DNA of 6,362 nt from OMOG01 sp041485845 (GCA_041485845.1 JBGPKH010000537.1:1-6362), one strand, 5' to 3'. Numbered from the stretch's first letter, positions 1-6,291 are shown. The notes: generated from the sequence alone by a model not told the origin. Program-made: numbers and translations.

Positions 1-344
1 ACCGGAGGTACGAACGGTTTTTCGATATAGTGCCAACCGTAATTAAGAACCAGCAAAGCGCCGCCCGGGTAACCGGACATCAGCATGACACGCATTTGGG
101 GGCGCCGCTCCTTGAGCTTTTTGGCGAGGTTGGGGCCGGACACGCTCCTCATCCTCACATCGCTAAGCAGCAGGTCGATGGTCCCGGGAAACTCCGCTTC
201 GAGCCGAATCGCCTGTTTCGCGCTGCTCGCCGGAATCACCGTGAAGTTGGCATCCTCCAGAATCTGCTTGACGAGCTTGAGAAGGGCCGAGTGGTCTTCA
301 ACAAGAAGAATGGTTTCGAGAGTTCCCCCGAAAGGTAGAGCCAT
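1..344 (-). CDS. Receiver-only response regulator, N-terminal part (copy A, cut by window edge)
   Basis: This is a CheY-like receiver protein. It would accept a phosphoryl group from a histidine kinase in the cytoplasm and pass the signal on by protein contact. The 114 visible codons start at an ATG (342-344) and run off the left edge. Visible receiver hallmarks are the acidic pair E16-D17 in TILLVEDH, the phospho-acceptor D62 in LLLSDVRM, S90 in LMSGYPGG, and K109 in YIEKPFVP. No output domain is visible; the complete paralogue at 1792-2232 has none, so this copy probably ends soon after the edge. The two proteins are about 77% identical over 114 residues (26 differences counted by eye). Unlike its paralogue, this copy has no clear Shine-Dalgarno sequence, only a weak AGG some 10 bases upstream. 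It is divergent from the crp-like gene, 581 bases away. No partner kinase is in the window. Confidence 0.9.
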   Translation of the reverse strand, partial: MALPFGGTLETILLVEDHSALLKLVKQILEDANFTVIPASSAKQAIRLEAEFPGTIDLLLSDVRMRSVSGPNLAKKLKERRPQMRVMLMSGYPGGALLVLNYGWHYIEKPFVPP

Positions 345-480
345 AAACAAACTGACCTGGAACAGCTAGTCTTAGAATATCCGGAAAGCCGTTCTACGAC
401 TGTATCGAATTGCTCACTGCCGCCAAATAGGAGCCCACCGGAAGTCCGGAAAGCCGCAACGCCGTGGCGGAAGAACACTT
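1..480 (-). repeat. Duplicated receiver-gene block, copy A
   Basis: This block is homologous to 1891-2367 in the same orientation. The similarity covers the receiver coding sequence and continues upstream of its start. Over 397-480 it is about 70-75% identical by eye to 2283-2367, with shared strings such as CTGTATCG, GAGCCC, GGAAGT and GAAAGCCGC. The upstream alignment needs a 2-base indel and so does not keep a reading frame, which suggests a shared leader or promoter rather than coding sequence. The left boundary lies outside the window. Confidence 0.75.
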
Positions 481-925
481 CCCCTCACCGCGTACCGTCC
501 TCCCATCAGCACACCATCCCGCCCCTGCGTCCTATAGACCCGTGCAACATGAACAGTGCAAAATCTGGCCTCCCGGGTACTTTCGGCATCCACTTCGGGT
601 TGCGAACGGTCCTTCCGAACGCCAAACGTCCCGCTCCGAACCCCGAACGCCTGGAACCAGGTCGTGGAGTTCGGTTCCTTTCCTAACGCTGAGCACCGTC
701 CCGGAAAGGTGTCTGGAGCTGTCGATCCGACTTGGCGCGGGACGGCCGGGCGGTACCGGACCAGGGCAATCGTGTCGCTGGGAACAATCCAGGAAGCGTT
801 CTTGTGAGCGGCGATACCAGACTTGCCCTCGTGACACCGGGCGATTGCGCTCGATGGATGACCTCTCACCAACGACATGTTTCCGACGATCATGCTGGTC
901 CGTGGCGTGCAATAAAGGCGGCGCG
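345..925. other. Intergenic region between divergent receiver and crp-like genes
   Basis: I see no supportable gene in these 581 bases. The proximal part (397-480) is the leader shared with the second receiver gene. A plus-strand frame stays open from 464 into the crp-like gene, but its sequence resembles no protein family and begins inside the duplicated leader, so I treat it as non-coding. Around 602-651 there is a cluster of GAAC-containing motifs, including two exact copies of CCGAACGCC (615-623 and 643-651). These could be binding sites, but this is weak. The promoter of the plus-strand regulator should lie here, but no convincing -35/-10 pair was found. Confidence 0.6.
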
Positions 926-1705
926 ATGCCAGTTCGACTACTTCCACACCAAAACACTGTGAGACCCGGAGCAGTTCTACAATCCGATCCCCTGGTTTGT
1001 CTCGCCAAGAGCGGTGTCGGCAGGAGAATTGCCGAATACTCCAAGACCGAAATCATTTTCTGCCAGGCCACCACGGCGGACGCCGTCTTTTACATCCTGG
1101 AGCTGACAGTCCTTCTGAGGGTGGTCTCAAGCTCGGGCAAAGAGGCCATCGTCGCCATTCTCGGAGTAGGCGACTTCTTTGGCGAGGGATGCCTGACGGG
1201 ACAGCCTTTGCGCACGTCAACCGCCGTCGCCATGACCGGCTGTTCTCTCGTGCGGCTGGAAAGACTGAGCGCGCTTCAGTTGATCCGGGACGCGCCATCG
1301 GTCTCTGAGTTGTTCCTCGCCTATCTACTCTCACGAAATATGAAGATGGAAGAAGATTTGGTTGATCAGCTCTTCAATACCAGTGAGAAGCGGTTGGCCC
1401 GTTTGCTTCTCCATCTGGCCAAGTTCCACGGGGAAGACAAGCCGGAGGCAGTGATTCCGAAAATTAGTCAGGAGACGCTGGCTGAGATGGTTGGCGCCAC
1501 TCGCTCCAGGGTCAGCCTTTTCATGAACAAGTTCCGCAGAATGGGCCTTATCGACTATATCGATCGCACGGACATATTGAAGGTTAGGAGCACCCTACTC
1601 AACGTTGTTCTACACGATGGACTGACCCCTCCGCCCAACATCGTGGGCCCGCGTCCGGGCGCCAGGATGGAGGAGTACTCTTCAGTCGGGCAATTGTCGA
1701 TGTGA
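926..1705 (+). CDS. Crp/Fnr-family transcriptional regulator
   Basis: This is a DNA-binding regulator of the Crp/Fnr superfamily: an N-terminal cyclic-nucleotide-type beta-barrel, a dimerisation helix and a C-terminal winged helix-turn-helix. In the 259-residue product the sensor barrel spans about 23-115 (DAVFYIL, GKEAIVAILGVGDFFGEGCL). The long helix spans about 123-155 (LVDQLFNTSEKRLAR). The winged HTH spans about 178-212 (PKISQETLAEMVGATRSRVS, then MNKFRRMGLIDY). The ATG at 926 is chosen because AAAGG (914-918) sits 7 bases upstream and the protein then begins shortly before the family's usual N-terminus; an in-frame extension to 464 is rejected. Two oddities are seen. The barrel turn usually read as YI..G.v is YILELTV, so the usual glycine is missing. 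About 28 residues (232-259) follow LLNVVLHD, where related acidobacterial proteins, as I recall them, normally stop. There are no N-terminal Fe-S cysteines like those of Fnr. The effector and targets are unknown. It converges with the receiver gene at 1792-2232, 86 bases away. Confidence 0.9.
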   Translation: MPVRLLPHQNTVRPGAVLQSDPLVCLAKSGVGRRIAEYSKTEIIFCQATTADAVFYILELTVLLRVVSSSGKEAIVAILGVGDFFGEGCLTGQPLRTSTAVAMTGCSLVRLERLSALQLIRDAPSVSELFLAYLLSRNMKMEEDLVDQLFNTSEKRLARLLLHLAKFHGEDKPEAVIPKISQETLAEMVGATRSRVSLFMNKFRRMGLIDYIDRTDILKVRSTLLNVVLHDGLTPPPNIVGPRPGARMEEYSSVGQLSM

Positions 1706-1791
1706 CCAGCCAAAGCTTCGGGGGGGCGCCATCAACGTGCACACGACGAGTCTATTCCACGTGCGAACCCTGCACAATCGCGCGGACCTGA

Positions 1792-2232
1792 TTATGTATG
1801 CCAGCCGAGGGAACCGGAACCGGTTGCCATCCGTGAGAGTGCAGACCGAGCTTCGCCACGTAAGGCGCCTTTGATCGTATCCACCAGGGCTGAAGGTACG
1901 AAGGGTTTTTGTATGTAATGCCAACCGTAGTGGTGAACCAGCGAAGCGCCGCCCGGGTAACCCGACATCAGCACCACGCGGATCTGTGGACGCCGCTCCG
2001 TGAGTGTTTGCGCCAGCTCTGGTCCAGACATGCCCCTCATCCTGACATCGCTAAGCAGCAGGTCGATGGTCCCCGAACACTCTGCCTCGAGGCGAAGGGC
2101 CTCTTTCGCGTTCTTCGCCGGAATCACCGAGAAGTCGGCATCTTCCAGAATCTGCTTGACCAGCTTCAGAAGAGCCAAGTGGTCTTCAACAAGAAGAATG
2201 GTTTCGCGAGTTCCCTCAAAACATTGAGCCAT
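1792..2232 (-). CDS. Receiver-only response regulator (copy B, complete)
   Basis: This is a 146-residue stand-alone CheY-like receiver, likely a cytoplasmic phospho-relay or switch protein controlled by a histidine kinase encoded elsewhere. Hallmarks are the acidic pair E16-D17 (ILLVEDH), acceptor D62 (LLLSDVRM), S90 in VVLMSGYPGG, and K109 in YIQKPFVP. The length fits a single receiver domain plus a tail of about 25 residues (from about 122) with no DNA-binding or enzymatic motif. The ATG at 2230-2232 is chosen because GGAGG (2237-2241) lies 4 bases upstream and the domain begins soon after. The frame stays open to 2619, but that extension resembles nothing and includes the duplicated leader. 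It is a paralogue of the gene at 1-344. The next gene upstream on the same strand ends 449 bases away, so it probably has its own promoter. Confidence 0.93.
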   Translation of the reverse strand: MAQCFEGTRETILLVEDHLALLKLVKQILEDADFSVIPAKNAKEALRLEAECSGTIDLLLSDVRMRGMSGPELAQTLTERRPQIRVVLMSGYPGGASLVHHYGWHYIQKPFVPSALVDTIKGALRGEARSALSRMATGSGSLGWHT

Positions 2233-2367
2233 AGAACCTCCATCACGTAACCTCGATTTAAGTATACGCAGAGAGCCGGGCCACGGCTGTATCGTATTGT
2301 TCACGCCAATGCAGAACAAGAGCCCGCTGGAAGTAAGAAAGCCGCTAAAGCTGCGCGGAAGGAGACT
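1891..2367 (-). repeat. Duplicated receiver-gene block, copy B
   Basis: This is the counterpart of 1-480: receiver coding sequence plus about 135 bases upstream. Reading on the minus strand, the conserved leader core includes ACTTC, GCGGCTTTC, ACTTCC, GGGCTC and CGATACAG. A weak sigma70-like pair (TTGTTC, 17 bases, TACGAT; 2291-2319) falls in the shared leader, but its -35 part is not conserved in copy A. The copies are diverged enough that the duplication is old. Confidence 0.75.
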
Positions 2368-2681
2368 TCTGCCGCGCTGGCTGAGAGATGTAGACCAACC
2401 CATCGACGGTTGGGAGGACGCCTGCGACGGGAACGAACCGTGAGAAAGTAGGTGGTGCGGTCCCAGCAACGATGCGGCGTCCGCCGGTGGTTTGGTGACC
2501 TGCCCGAACAGTAGAGCGATAGACCAACCTGGAGCAGCCATGTCCCCGACCGCGAGATTCGTTGTCACCGGGGCGCCGCTCGCGGACGCGCGCGGCTTCC
2601 GCAAAACCCACATCCTCATCCGCTAGGAGTCCGGAGCCGCTACCCCGTGCGGAACAAGACTTCCACCGCGGGCTTGAAAGA
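2233..2681. other. Intergenic region upstream of receiver copy B
   Basis: These 449 bases lie between the end of the secreted-protein gene and the second receiver gene. The part nearest the receiver (to about 2367) is the duplicated leader. Beyond it there is a perfect 6-bp inverted repeat, CCAACC / GGTTGG (2395-2400 and 2408-2413, 7-base loop). It has no following T-run on the minus strand, so it is not a convincing terminator. The 10-mer TAGACCAACC occurs twice (2391-2400 and 2520-2529). Open frames here look like chance and match no recognised family. Confidence 0.55.
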
Positions 2682-4769
2682 CTAGGGCGTAATATCAAAA
2701 GCATCCACCCACACCCAGCTCCCACCGGACGCCGCGCCGTGTGTTCCGGCAACCTCAATCGACAACGAGTGGACCCCGCTGACTAAGCCGGTCGCCGTGT
2801 ACAGTACTGCTTGCGCCTGGGAAGGAGAAGCGTAGGTATCGATAGTGGCTTTCAACACTCCGTCTACGTATACTCGGGCGCTGCCCGACCACTCGTCCCG
2901 ATACCCGATCCACTTCACCGCGGTGCCGGTGAAGGTCACGGTGGCGCGGGCGTTCGCGTCCGTTGAGAGGCCGGCCGACCCGCCGCTGCTGGGAGCCGTG
3001 GTGTTCGTGAACCAGGTGCCTCCGGCATAAACCACAGCGGGGGCGCTCTGCTCTATGCGAATCGGCGTCGAAGTCGTCGTCGTGGTGGTTGACGGGATGG
3101 ACACATCCAAGGCGTCGACCCAGACCCACGTTCCGCCGGACTTCTTATTGCGTGTCCCCGTGACCACGAGCGTCAGGCTATGACTGGCATTGCTGAGACC
3201 GCTTAACGAATAGACCACGGCCTGAGCCAGCGAACTGGCCGAGTACGTGTCCATCGTTCCCTTCAACGCTCCATCCAGATAGACCTGCGCGATGCCCGAC
3301 CACTGATCGCGGTAGCCGATCCACTGGACGCCCGTTCCGGTGAAGGTGAACTTGGCCTGACTGCCCTTGTCCATTGCCAGAATGGCGGAACCACCGCTGT
3401 TGAACGCTCCGTTATTCGAGAACCAGGTCCCCATGAGTTGGACCGCCGGGTTGTTTTGCTCGTAGCGAACCGTGGTTGTGGTTGTGGGAGGAGGCGTGGG
3501 AGGAGGAGTCGGTGGCGGCGAAGTGGATGGGCTGCCCACTACGATCAGGTAGACGTCGCCGTATTCAGCCGCATATCCGTCGATCACCTGCAAATCGTAG
3601 TCGCTGTTGTAGACCACTCGGCTCCCGTCGCGACTGGTGGACATCCGCGGCTGCCAATTGTAGGTGTCGGTTTGGAACGGGCGGCTGCGGTGATGGGCCA
3701 GGCGAAGCACCTGCGAACCGTCGAGCTTGATCTGCAGCAACTCGTTCGTATATGCGACCCATCCACTCGGTGGGGTGGGATTGCCTGGGGCGAAGGTTTC
3801 CACATAAACAAAGCCGCTGTTGTCCGGGGCGGAAATATGCACTGCGAGACTCCAATCGAAAGATGCCAGGCAGGTTTGTTGCCCGTCGGCAAGCCGGATC
3901 TTCACGATGCCGTTGTTGCAGATCGGCTGCGGATCGTTGGAGTTGGTCCAGACCAGAACTTCATTGCCGTTGGTGTCCAGCGTGACGTCCATGTGTCCGC
4001 CGGCCCGGGCGGCCTGTCTCTGGAAATTCATGTTGCTGTCGAACATTTCAATGCCGGTATAGCGCACGGTGCCGGACTGATTCCAGGTGATGGTGACGTT
4101 GTTATTAGGTGTGATATACAGACTATCGAAGCCGCGGCCGCCGGTATCGAGCGTTGCAGATTTCGTGTCGGCGCCGATCCGATACACGAAGACGTACCGG
4201 CCGTCTCCGGCGAAAACAAAGTGGTCCCCGTCTAGAGAGATGTCGGATTCGCCCTTGCCGCTGATGGCGGAGTATTCGCTGAACGTGTGCAAGATGTTTA
4301 TGACGCCGCTGGAGATGTCGTAGGTCTTGAACTGGTTGCCGCGAACGTAGTAAATCGTGTGATTATCCTTCCGCGACCACCTCGGTTCGCTGGAGGAGTT
4401 GATCTCGAGCGGAAGATCCCGAATATAGACGCCGCTTCCGTCATAGAGTCCGAAGTAGCTTTGGTGCACCAGAAGAATCCTGGAATTGTCGCTGTTGAAC
4501 GGGCTCATGGTCGAATACTCGTCCGTGATCCACGTCAGGTTGCCGCCGCGGTCGGCGTTGGGCGTGCCCAAGGCGTTCGATATCCGCTTGACCGTCGAGC
4601 CGAAGACTGGATCGACATAGGTGCCGCCCACCGCCGGCGGCTGGAAAGTATTGTAGTCGGGCGGAAGCTCCAAGCCTCCGACCGATAACTGCGCAAGAGC
4701 TGGCGCCATCGAGCCTATCAACACTAATATCCCCAGGAGCGGGACGGTTCGAATAACTTGCTTTTTCAA
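2682..4769 (-). CDS. Exported beta-propeller protein with two tandem C-terminal jelly-roll-like modules
   Basis: This is a 695-residue secreted or cell-surface protein of unknown substrate. Residues 1-26 form a signal peptide (MKKQ, hydrophobic LLGILVLIGSM, APALA before Q27). Residues about 28-410 look like a TolB/PD40-type beta-propeller. Blade-like motifs recur near 89 (SPFNSDNSRILL), 132 (WSRKDNHTIYYV), 178 (SLDGDHFVFAG), 220 (TPNNNVTITW), 263 (TLDTNGNEVLVW), 313 (SAPDNSGFVYVE) and 379 (SRDGSRVVYNSD), giving six or seven blades. A Pro/Thr linker (about 414-433) follows. Two homologous modules come next (435-557 and 571-695), each with WIGYRD.WSG, HSL and SGG.WVWVDA, separated by a Thr-rich linker (560-569). 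Such modules commonly accompany extracellular or carbohydrate-active proteins, so a glycan- or surface-binding role is inferred. No catalytic residues can be assigned. A distant resemblance of WQPRMSTSRDGSRVVYNSD to oligogalacturonate-lyase propellers is only suggestive. The start is a TTG (4767-4769) with AAAGGAGA at 4776-4783. It lies 71 bases after the pseudo-receiver gene and may share its transcript. Confidence 0.9.
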   Translation of the reverse strand: MKKQVIRTVPLLGILVLIGSMAPALAQLSVGGLELPPDYNTFQPPAVGGTYVDPVFGSTVKRISNALGTPNADRGGNLTWITDEYSTMSPFNSDNSRILLVHQSYFGLYDGSGVYIRDLPLEINSSSEPRWSRKDNHTIYYVRGNQFKTYDISSGVINILHTFSEYSAISGKGESDISLDGDHFVFAGDGRYVFVYRIGADTKSATLDTGGRGFDSLYITPNNNVTITWNQSGTVRYTGIEMFDSNMNFQRQAARAGGHMDVTLDTNGNEVLVWTNSNDPQPICNNGIVKIRLADGQQTCLASFDWSLAVHISAPDNSGFVYVETFAPGNPTPPSGWVAYTNELLQIKLDGSQVLRLAHHRSRPFQTDTYNWQPRMSTSRDGSRVVYNSDYDLQVIDGYAAEYGDVYLIVVGSPSTSPPPTPPPTPPPTTTTTVRYEQNNPAVQLMGTWFSNNGAFNSGGSAILAMDKGSQAKFTFTGTGVQWIGYRDQWSGIAQVYLDGALKGTMDTYSASSLAQAVVYSLSGLSNASHSLTLVVTGTRNKKSGGTWVWVDALDVSIPSTTTTTTSTPIRIEQSAPAVVYAGGTWFTNTTAPSSGGSAGLSTDANARATVTFTGTAVKWIGYRDEWSGSARVYVDGVLKATIDTYASPSQAQAVLYTATGLVSGVHSLSIEVAGTHGAASGGSWVWVDAFDITP
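2685..3059 (-). repeat. C-terminal module B of the exported protein (coding repeat)
   Basis: This encodes residues 571-695 and closes the protein. It repeats the same order of motifs: R.EQ..PAV, GTWF, SGGSA, VTFTGTAVKWIGYRDEWSG, VYVDG, DTYASPSQAQAV, HSLSI and SGGSWVWVDAFDI. Its end coincides with the C-terminus, so the domain is complete and there is no anchor such as LPXTG or PEP-CTERM after it. Confidence 0.8.
3099..3467 (-). repeat. C-terminal module A of the exported protein (coding repeat)
   Basis: This encodes residues 435-557. The pattern is R.EQ..PAV, GTWF, SGGSA, FTFTGTGVQWIGYRDQWSG, VYLDG, DTYSASS.AQAV, HSLTL and SGGTWVWVDALDV. It is about 55-60% identical by eye to module B, so it is an internal tandem duplication with roughly constant spacing. 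The beta-rich pattern with G.WF near the start and W.WVDA at the end resembles galactose-binding-like jelly-roll domains. Confidence 0.8.
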
Positions 4770-4840
4770 CGAGGTTCTCCTTTGGGTTTGAAAGATGGCC
4801 TTTTTGGGAAGCGAAAGCCGAGCTGATAACGCCGTGTTTT

Positions 4841-5227
4841 CTAATCCCCGGCGTTAGCCGCCCTCGGACGCTCCGATAAGGTGCGGGCCGTTCGTAAGAG
4901 ACGGCCGGCCAACTTCTCATCTTTCAGGCAGGCGTCAGCACCGCACTTGCGGGCCGCGCGCGCGAGTTCTTCGACCGGACAGATCAGGATCAGCTTGGAT
5001 GAGGGACTGGACTGCTTGATGGAAGCGACCACCCGGCAAATCCCGACGCTCACTGGTTTCACGTTCGCCACGATCAGTTCGGGAAGCAGCCGTCCGGCCT
5101 GCGGCCCCAGGCTCCCCAAACTGCTTAAAGTGCCTACGACTTCGAACTCGGGCCGGCCACGAAAGAGATGCTTAATGATCCGTGCAAGCGACGGGGAGCT
5201 GACTACCAGGATCGTGATTTTGCGCAA
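4841..5227 (-). CDS. Receiver-fold protein lacking the phosphorylation site (pseudo-receiver)
   Basis: This is a 128-residue protein with the alternating beta/alpha pattern of a response-regulator receiver: ITILVVSSPS (beta1), EFEVVGTLS (beta2), PELIVANVKPVSVG (beta3 and loop), SSKLILICPVEE (beta4), GADACLKDEK (beta5) and a final helix, with no output domain. The catalytic residues are mostly replaced. The acidic pair after beta1 is S10-S11, the phospho-acceptor aspartate is N55, and the Thr/Ser after beta4 is C83. Only the lysine (K102) remains. It should therefore act without canonical phosphorylation, perhaps as a constitutive or protein-binding switch. The start is a TTG (5225-5227) preceded closely by AAGG; no in-frame ATG fits the fold. 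The gene precedes the exported-protein gene on the same strand by 71 bases with no clear terminator between, so an operon is likely. Homology to receivers is inferred from pattern, not from a search. Confidence 0.82.
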   Translation of the reverse strand: MRKITILVVSSPSLARIIKHLFRGRPEFEVVGTLSSLGSLGPQAGRLLPELIVANVKPVSVGICRVVASIKQSSPSSKLILICPVEELARAARKCGADACLKDEKLAGRLLRTARTLSERPRAANAGD

Positions 5228-5253
5228 TTAGCCTTGCCCTTGCCCGCGCAAGG
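5228..5253 (-). promoter_or_regulatory. Leader hairpin overlapping the ribosome-binding region of the pseudo-receiver gene
   Basis: On the minus strand, CCTTGC (5253-5248), a GCGG loop, GCAAGG (5243-5238), a second adjacent GCAAGG (5237-5232), then CTAA and the TTG start. CCTTGC can pair perfectly with either GCAAGG. The second copy carries the AAGG that would serve as the Shine-Dalgarno. Pairing with the first leaves it free; pairing with the second would hide it. A regulatory role is inference; the duplication and pairing are seen directly. Confidence 0.4.
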
Positions 5254-5375
5254 TCTCTCCTCACGTGAGCCGCTGCCGACAGGGCGGCTGCTCTTGTTCC
5301 AAGTTAAGGGCAGAGGGGTTGTAGCTCAATTAGGCAGGCACCTTAAGGTCGGGTCAATCGCACCCTAAGGAGAGT

Positions 5376-6118
5376 TTGTCGAATTTCGACGGCGTGGATC
5401 AAACTGCGTGGTGGAAAGGGCGAGCTTTCGCGCAGCGGGAAGGGCTGGAAGCGGCTGAACGGACTACGGCCCCATCGGGTGGCGGTTTTCCGGGAAACCG
5501 GCGCCAGGCGACCAAAGGTTGAGGAGGGTGGACCTGGGCAAATCGACCCGGGCGATGGCTGTCGAGCTAACGCGGCGAGCGCATCCGATATCCCGCAACT
5601 CGGAGGGACGATGCGTGCAAGCGATGGGTCAAACGCTGCAATGGAGCGTCAACGCCAATAACGGACCGCGGCATCCGAATCGAGACACGTGAAAGCACAC
5701 AGCACTCCGCTGACTGACCCGGTGATCTCGGTGGACACCAGGAAGAAGGAGTTGGGGGAGCCTTCAAAAGCAGGAGGCGGACCAGTGGTGGCCGGCGGGA
5801 CGCCGAGTGGCGGGTCCATTGCTGTCCCATGTCCCTATTGCTGTGCCAGTCTGTGTGGTTGGCTTCGTTGACGTCCCGTGATGCTGACGAGGCAAGGTTT
5901 TCGCCCGCGAGATCCTGGCGGGATAGGGGAGCCAGGAGCCGGAAGACGTACGCACTCGGCAGCCGCAGCATGACGGGAGCTCGAAACCAGAACAACATTC
6001 CCGTTGTGCGCCGTATAACGGCAACTGAACGACTGCCGGCTAAAAGCCCGGCAGCTTGAGCCTGCGACTGACAGTCGCCTGAAGTTCGTGGCGAATGCAA
6101 TCGTGTGTACCGCGTCCC
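5376..6118 (+). pseudogene. Decayed ISAzo13-family (Rhodopirellula-type) transposase
   Basis: This is the remnant of a DDE transposase, readable only by changing frame several times. From 5376, LSNFDG and then AQREGLEAAER (5430-5462) match the N-terminus; AAGGAG (5367-5372) and a TTG mark the old start. From about 5474 a second frame reads SGKPA, GKSTRAMAVELTRRAHPIS and VQAMGQTLQ, then HPNRD (5672-5686), matching the family pattern ..KSTR.LA.EL...GHPIS.....LL..LGYSLQ....HP.RD. A deletion shifts the frame to HVKAH (5686-5700) and DPVISVDTRKKEL (5716-5754), the family's hallmark around the first catalytic aspartate. Later traces are an EWRPAG..VRVHD-like stretch (about 5785-5822), RDADEARFS (5877-5903; family DHDTA.FA), a TNDYP.GIKV-like stretch (about 6030-6055) and LRLT...KF.GE.N (about 6060-6100). 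The second catalytic block (ADGGGSNG) is degenerate and the KWNKIEH block is missing, so it cannot be active. Family patterns are from memory, not a search. Confidence 0.82.
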
Positions 6119-6120
6119 CA

Positions 6121-6291
6121 CTCTTGGGTACGCATAGTTCGCGGCCGCCAAAAATAGTGCCCGCAGGAGTCCGGACACCCCAGCTTGAGAGTCTGCGCCA
6201 CGCCCGGACAGCAGCAGAGGTGCTATAACAGCCGCGCAAAAGTCTAGGGACATGAAGAATCTCGACACGACGCCCAGCCCAGAACAGACGT
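6121..6291. other. Region after the transposase remnant, no gene seen
   Basis: I see no supportable reading frame, RNA gene or repeat here. Minus-strand frames that cross it (for example 5567-6268) also run antisense through the transposase remnant and resemble no family. It may be the decayed 3' end of the insertion sequence. Confidence 0.5.

Noticed and set aside
464..925. In-frame N-terminal extension of the crp-like gene (413-residue version)
   Set aside because: The extra 154 residues match no Crp/Fnr architecture, are rich in Arg, Pro and Ser, begin inside the duplicated non-coding leader, and a good ribosome-binding site precedes the ATG at 926.
2291..2319. Sigma70-like promoter (TTGTTC, 17 bases, TACGAT) for receiver copy B
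   Set aside because: The spacing is right but both boxes match the consensus poorly, and the -35 part is not conserved in the paralogous leader.
2395..2413. Possible terminator hairpin after the exported-protein gene
   Set aside because: The stem is only 6 bp, no T-run follows on the minus strand, and it lies about 270 bases past the stop codon.
2233..2619. In-frame upstream extension of receiver copy B to 2619
   Set aside because: GGAGG lies just before the ATG at 2232, the receiver domain starts immediately after it, and the paralogue's leader does not keep the same frame.
3438..4235. Plus-strand 265-residue open frame
   Set aside because: It lies antisense inside the exported-protein gene, whose signal peptide, propeller motifs and repeats are clear; the plus-strand product resembles no family.
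5318..5365. tRNA-like string (TAGCTCAATTAGGCAGGC ... GGGTCAATCGCACCC)
   Set aside because: It recalls a D-arm and T-arm, but no 7-bp acceptor stem or proper anticodon arm can be folded, and it sits just before the decayed transposase, so it is better seen as IS flank.
5567..6268. Minus-strand 233-residue open frame
   Set aside because: It runs antisense through the transposase remnant and shows no recognisable domain; high GC favours such long chance frames.
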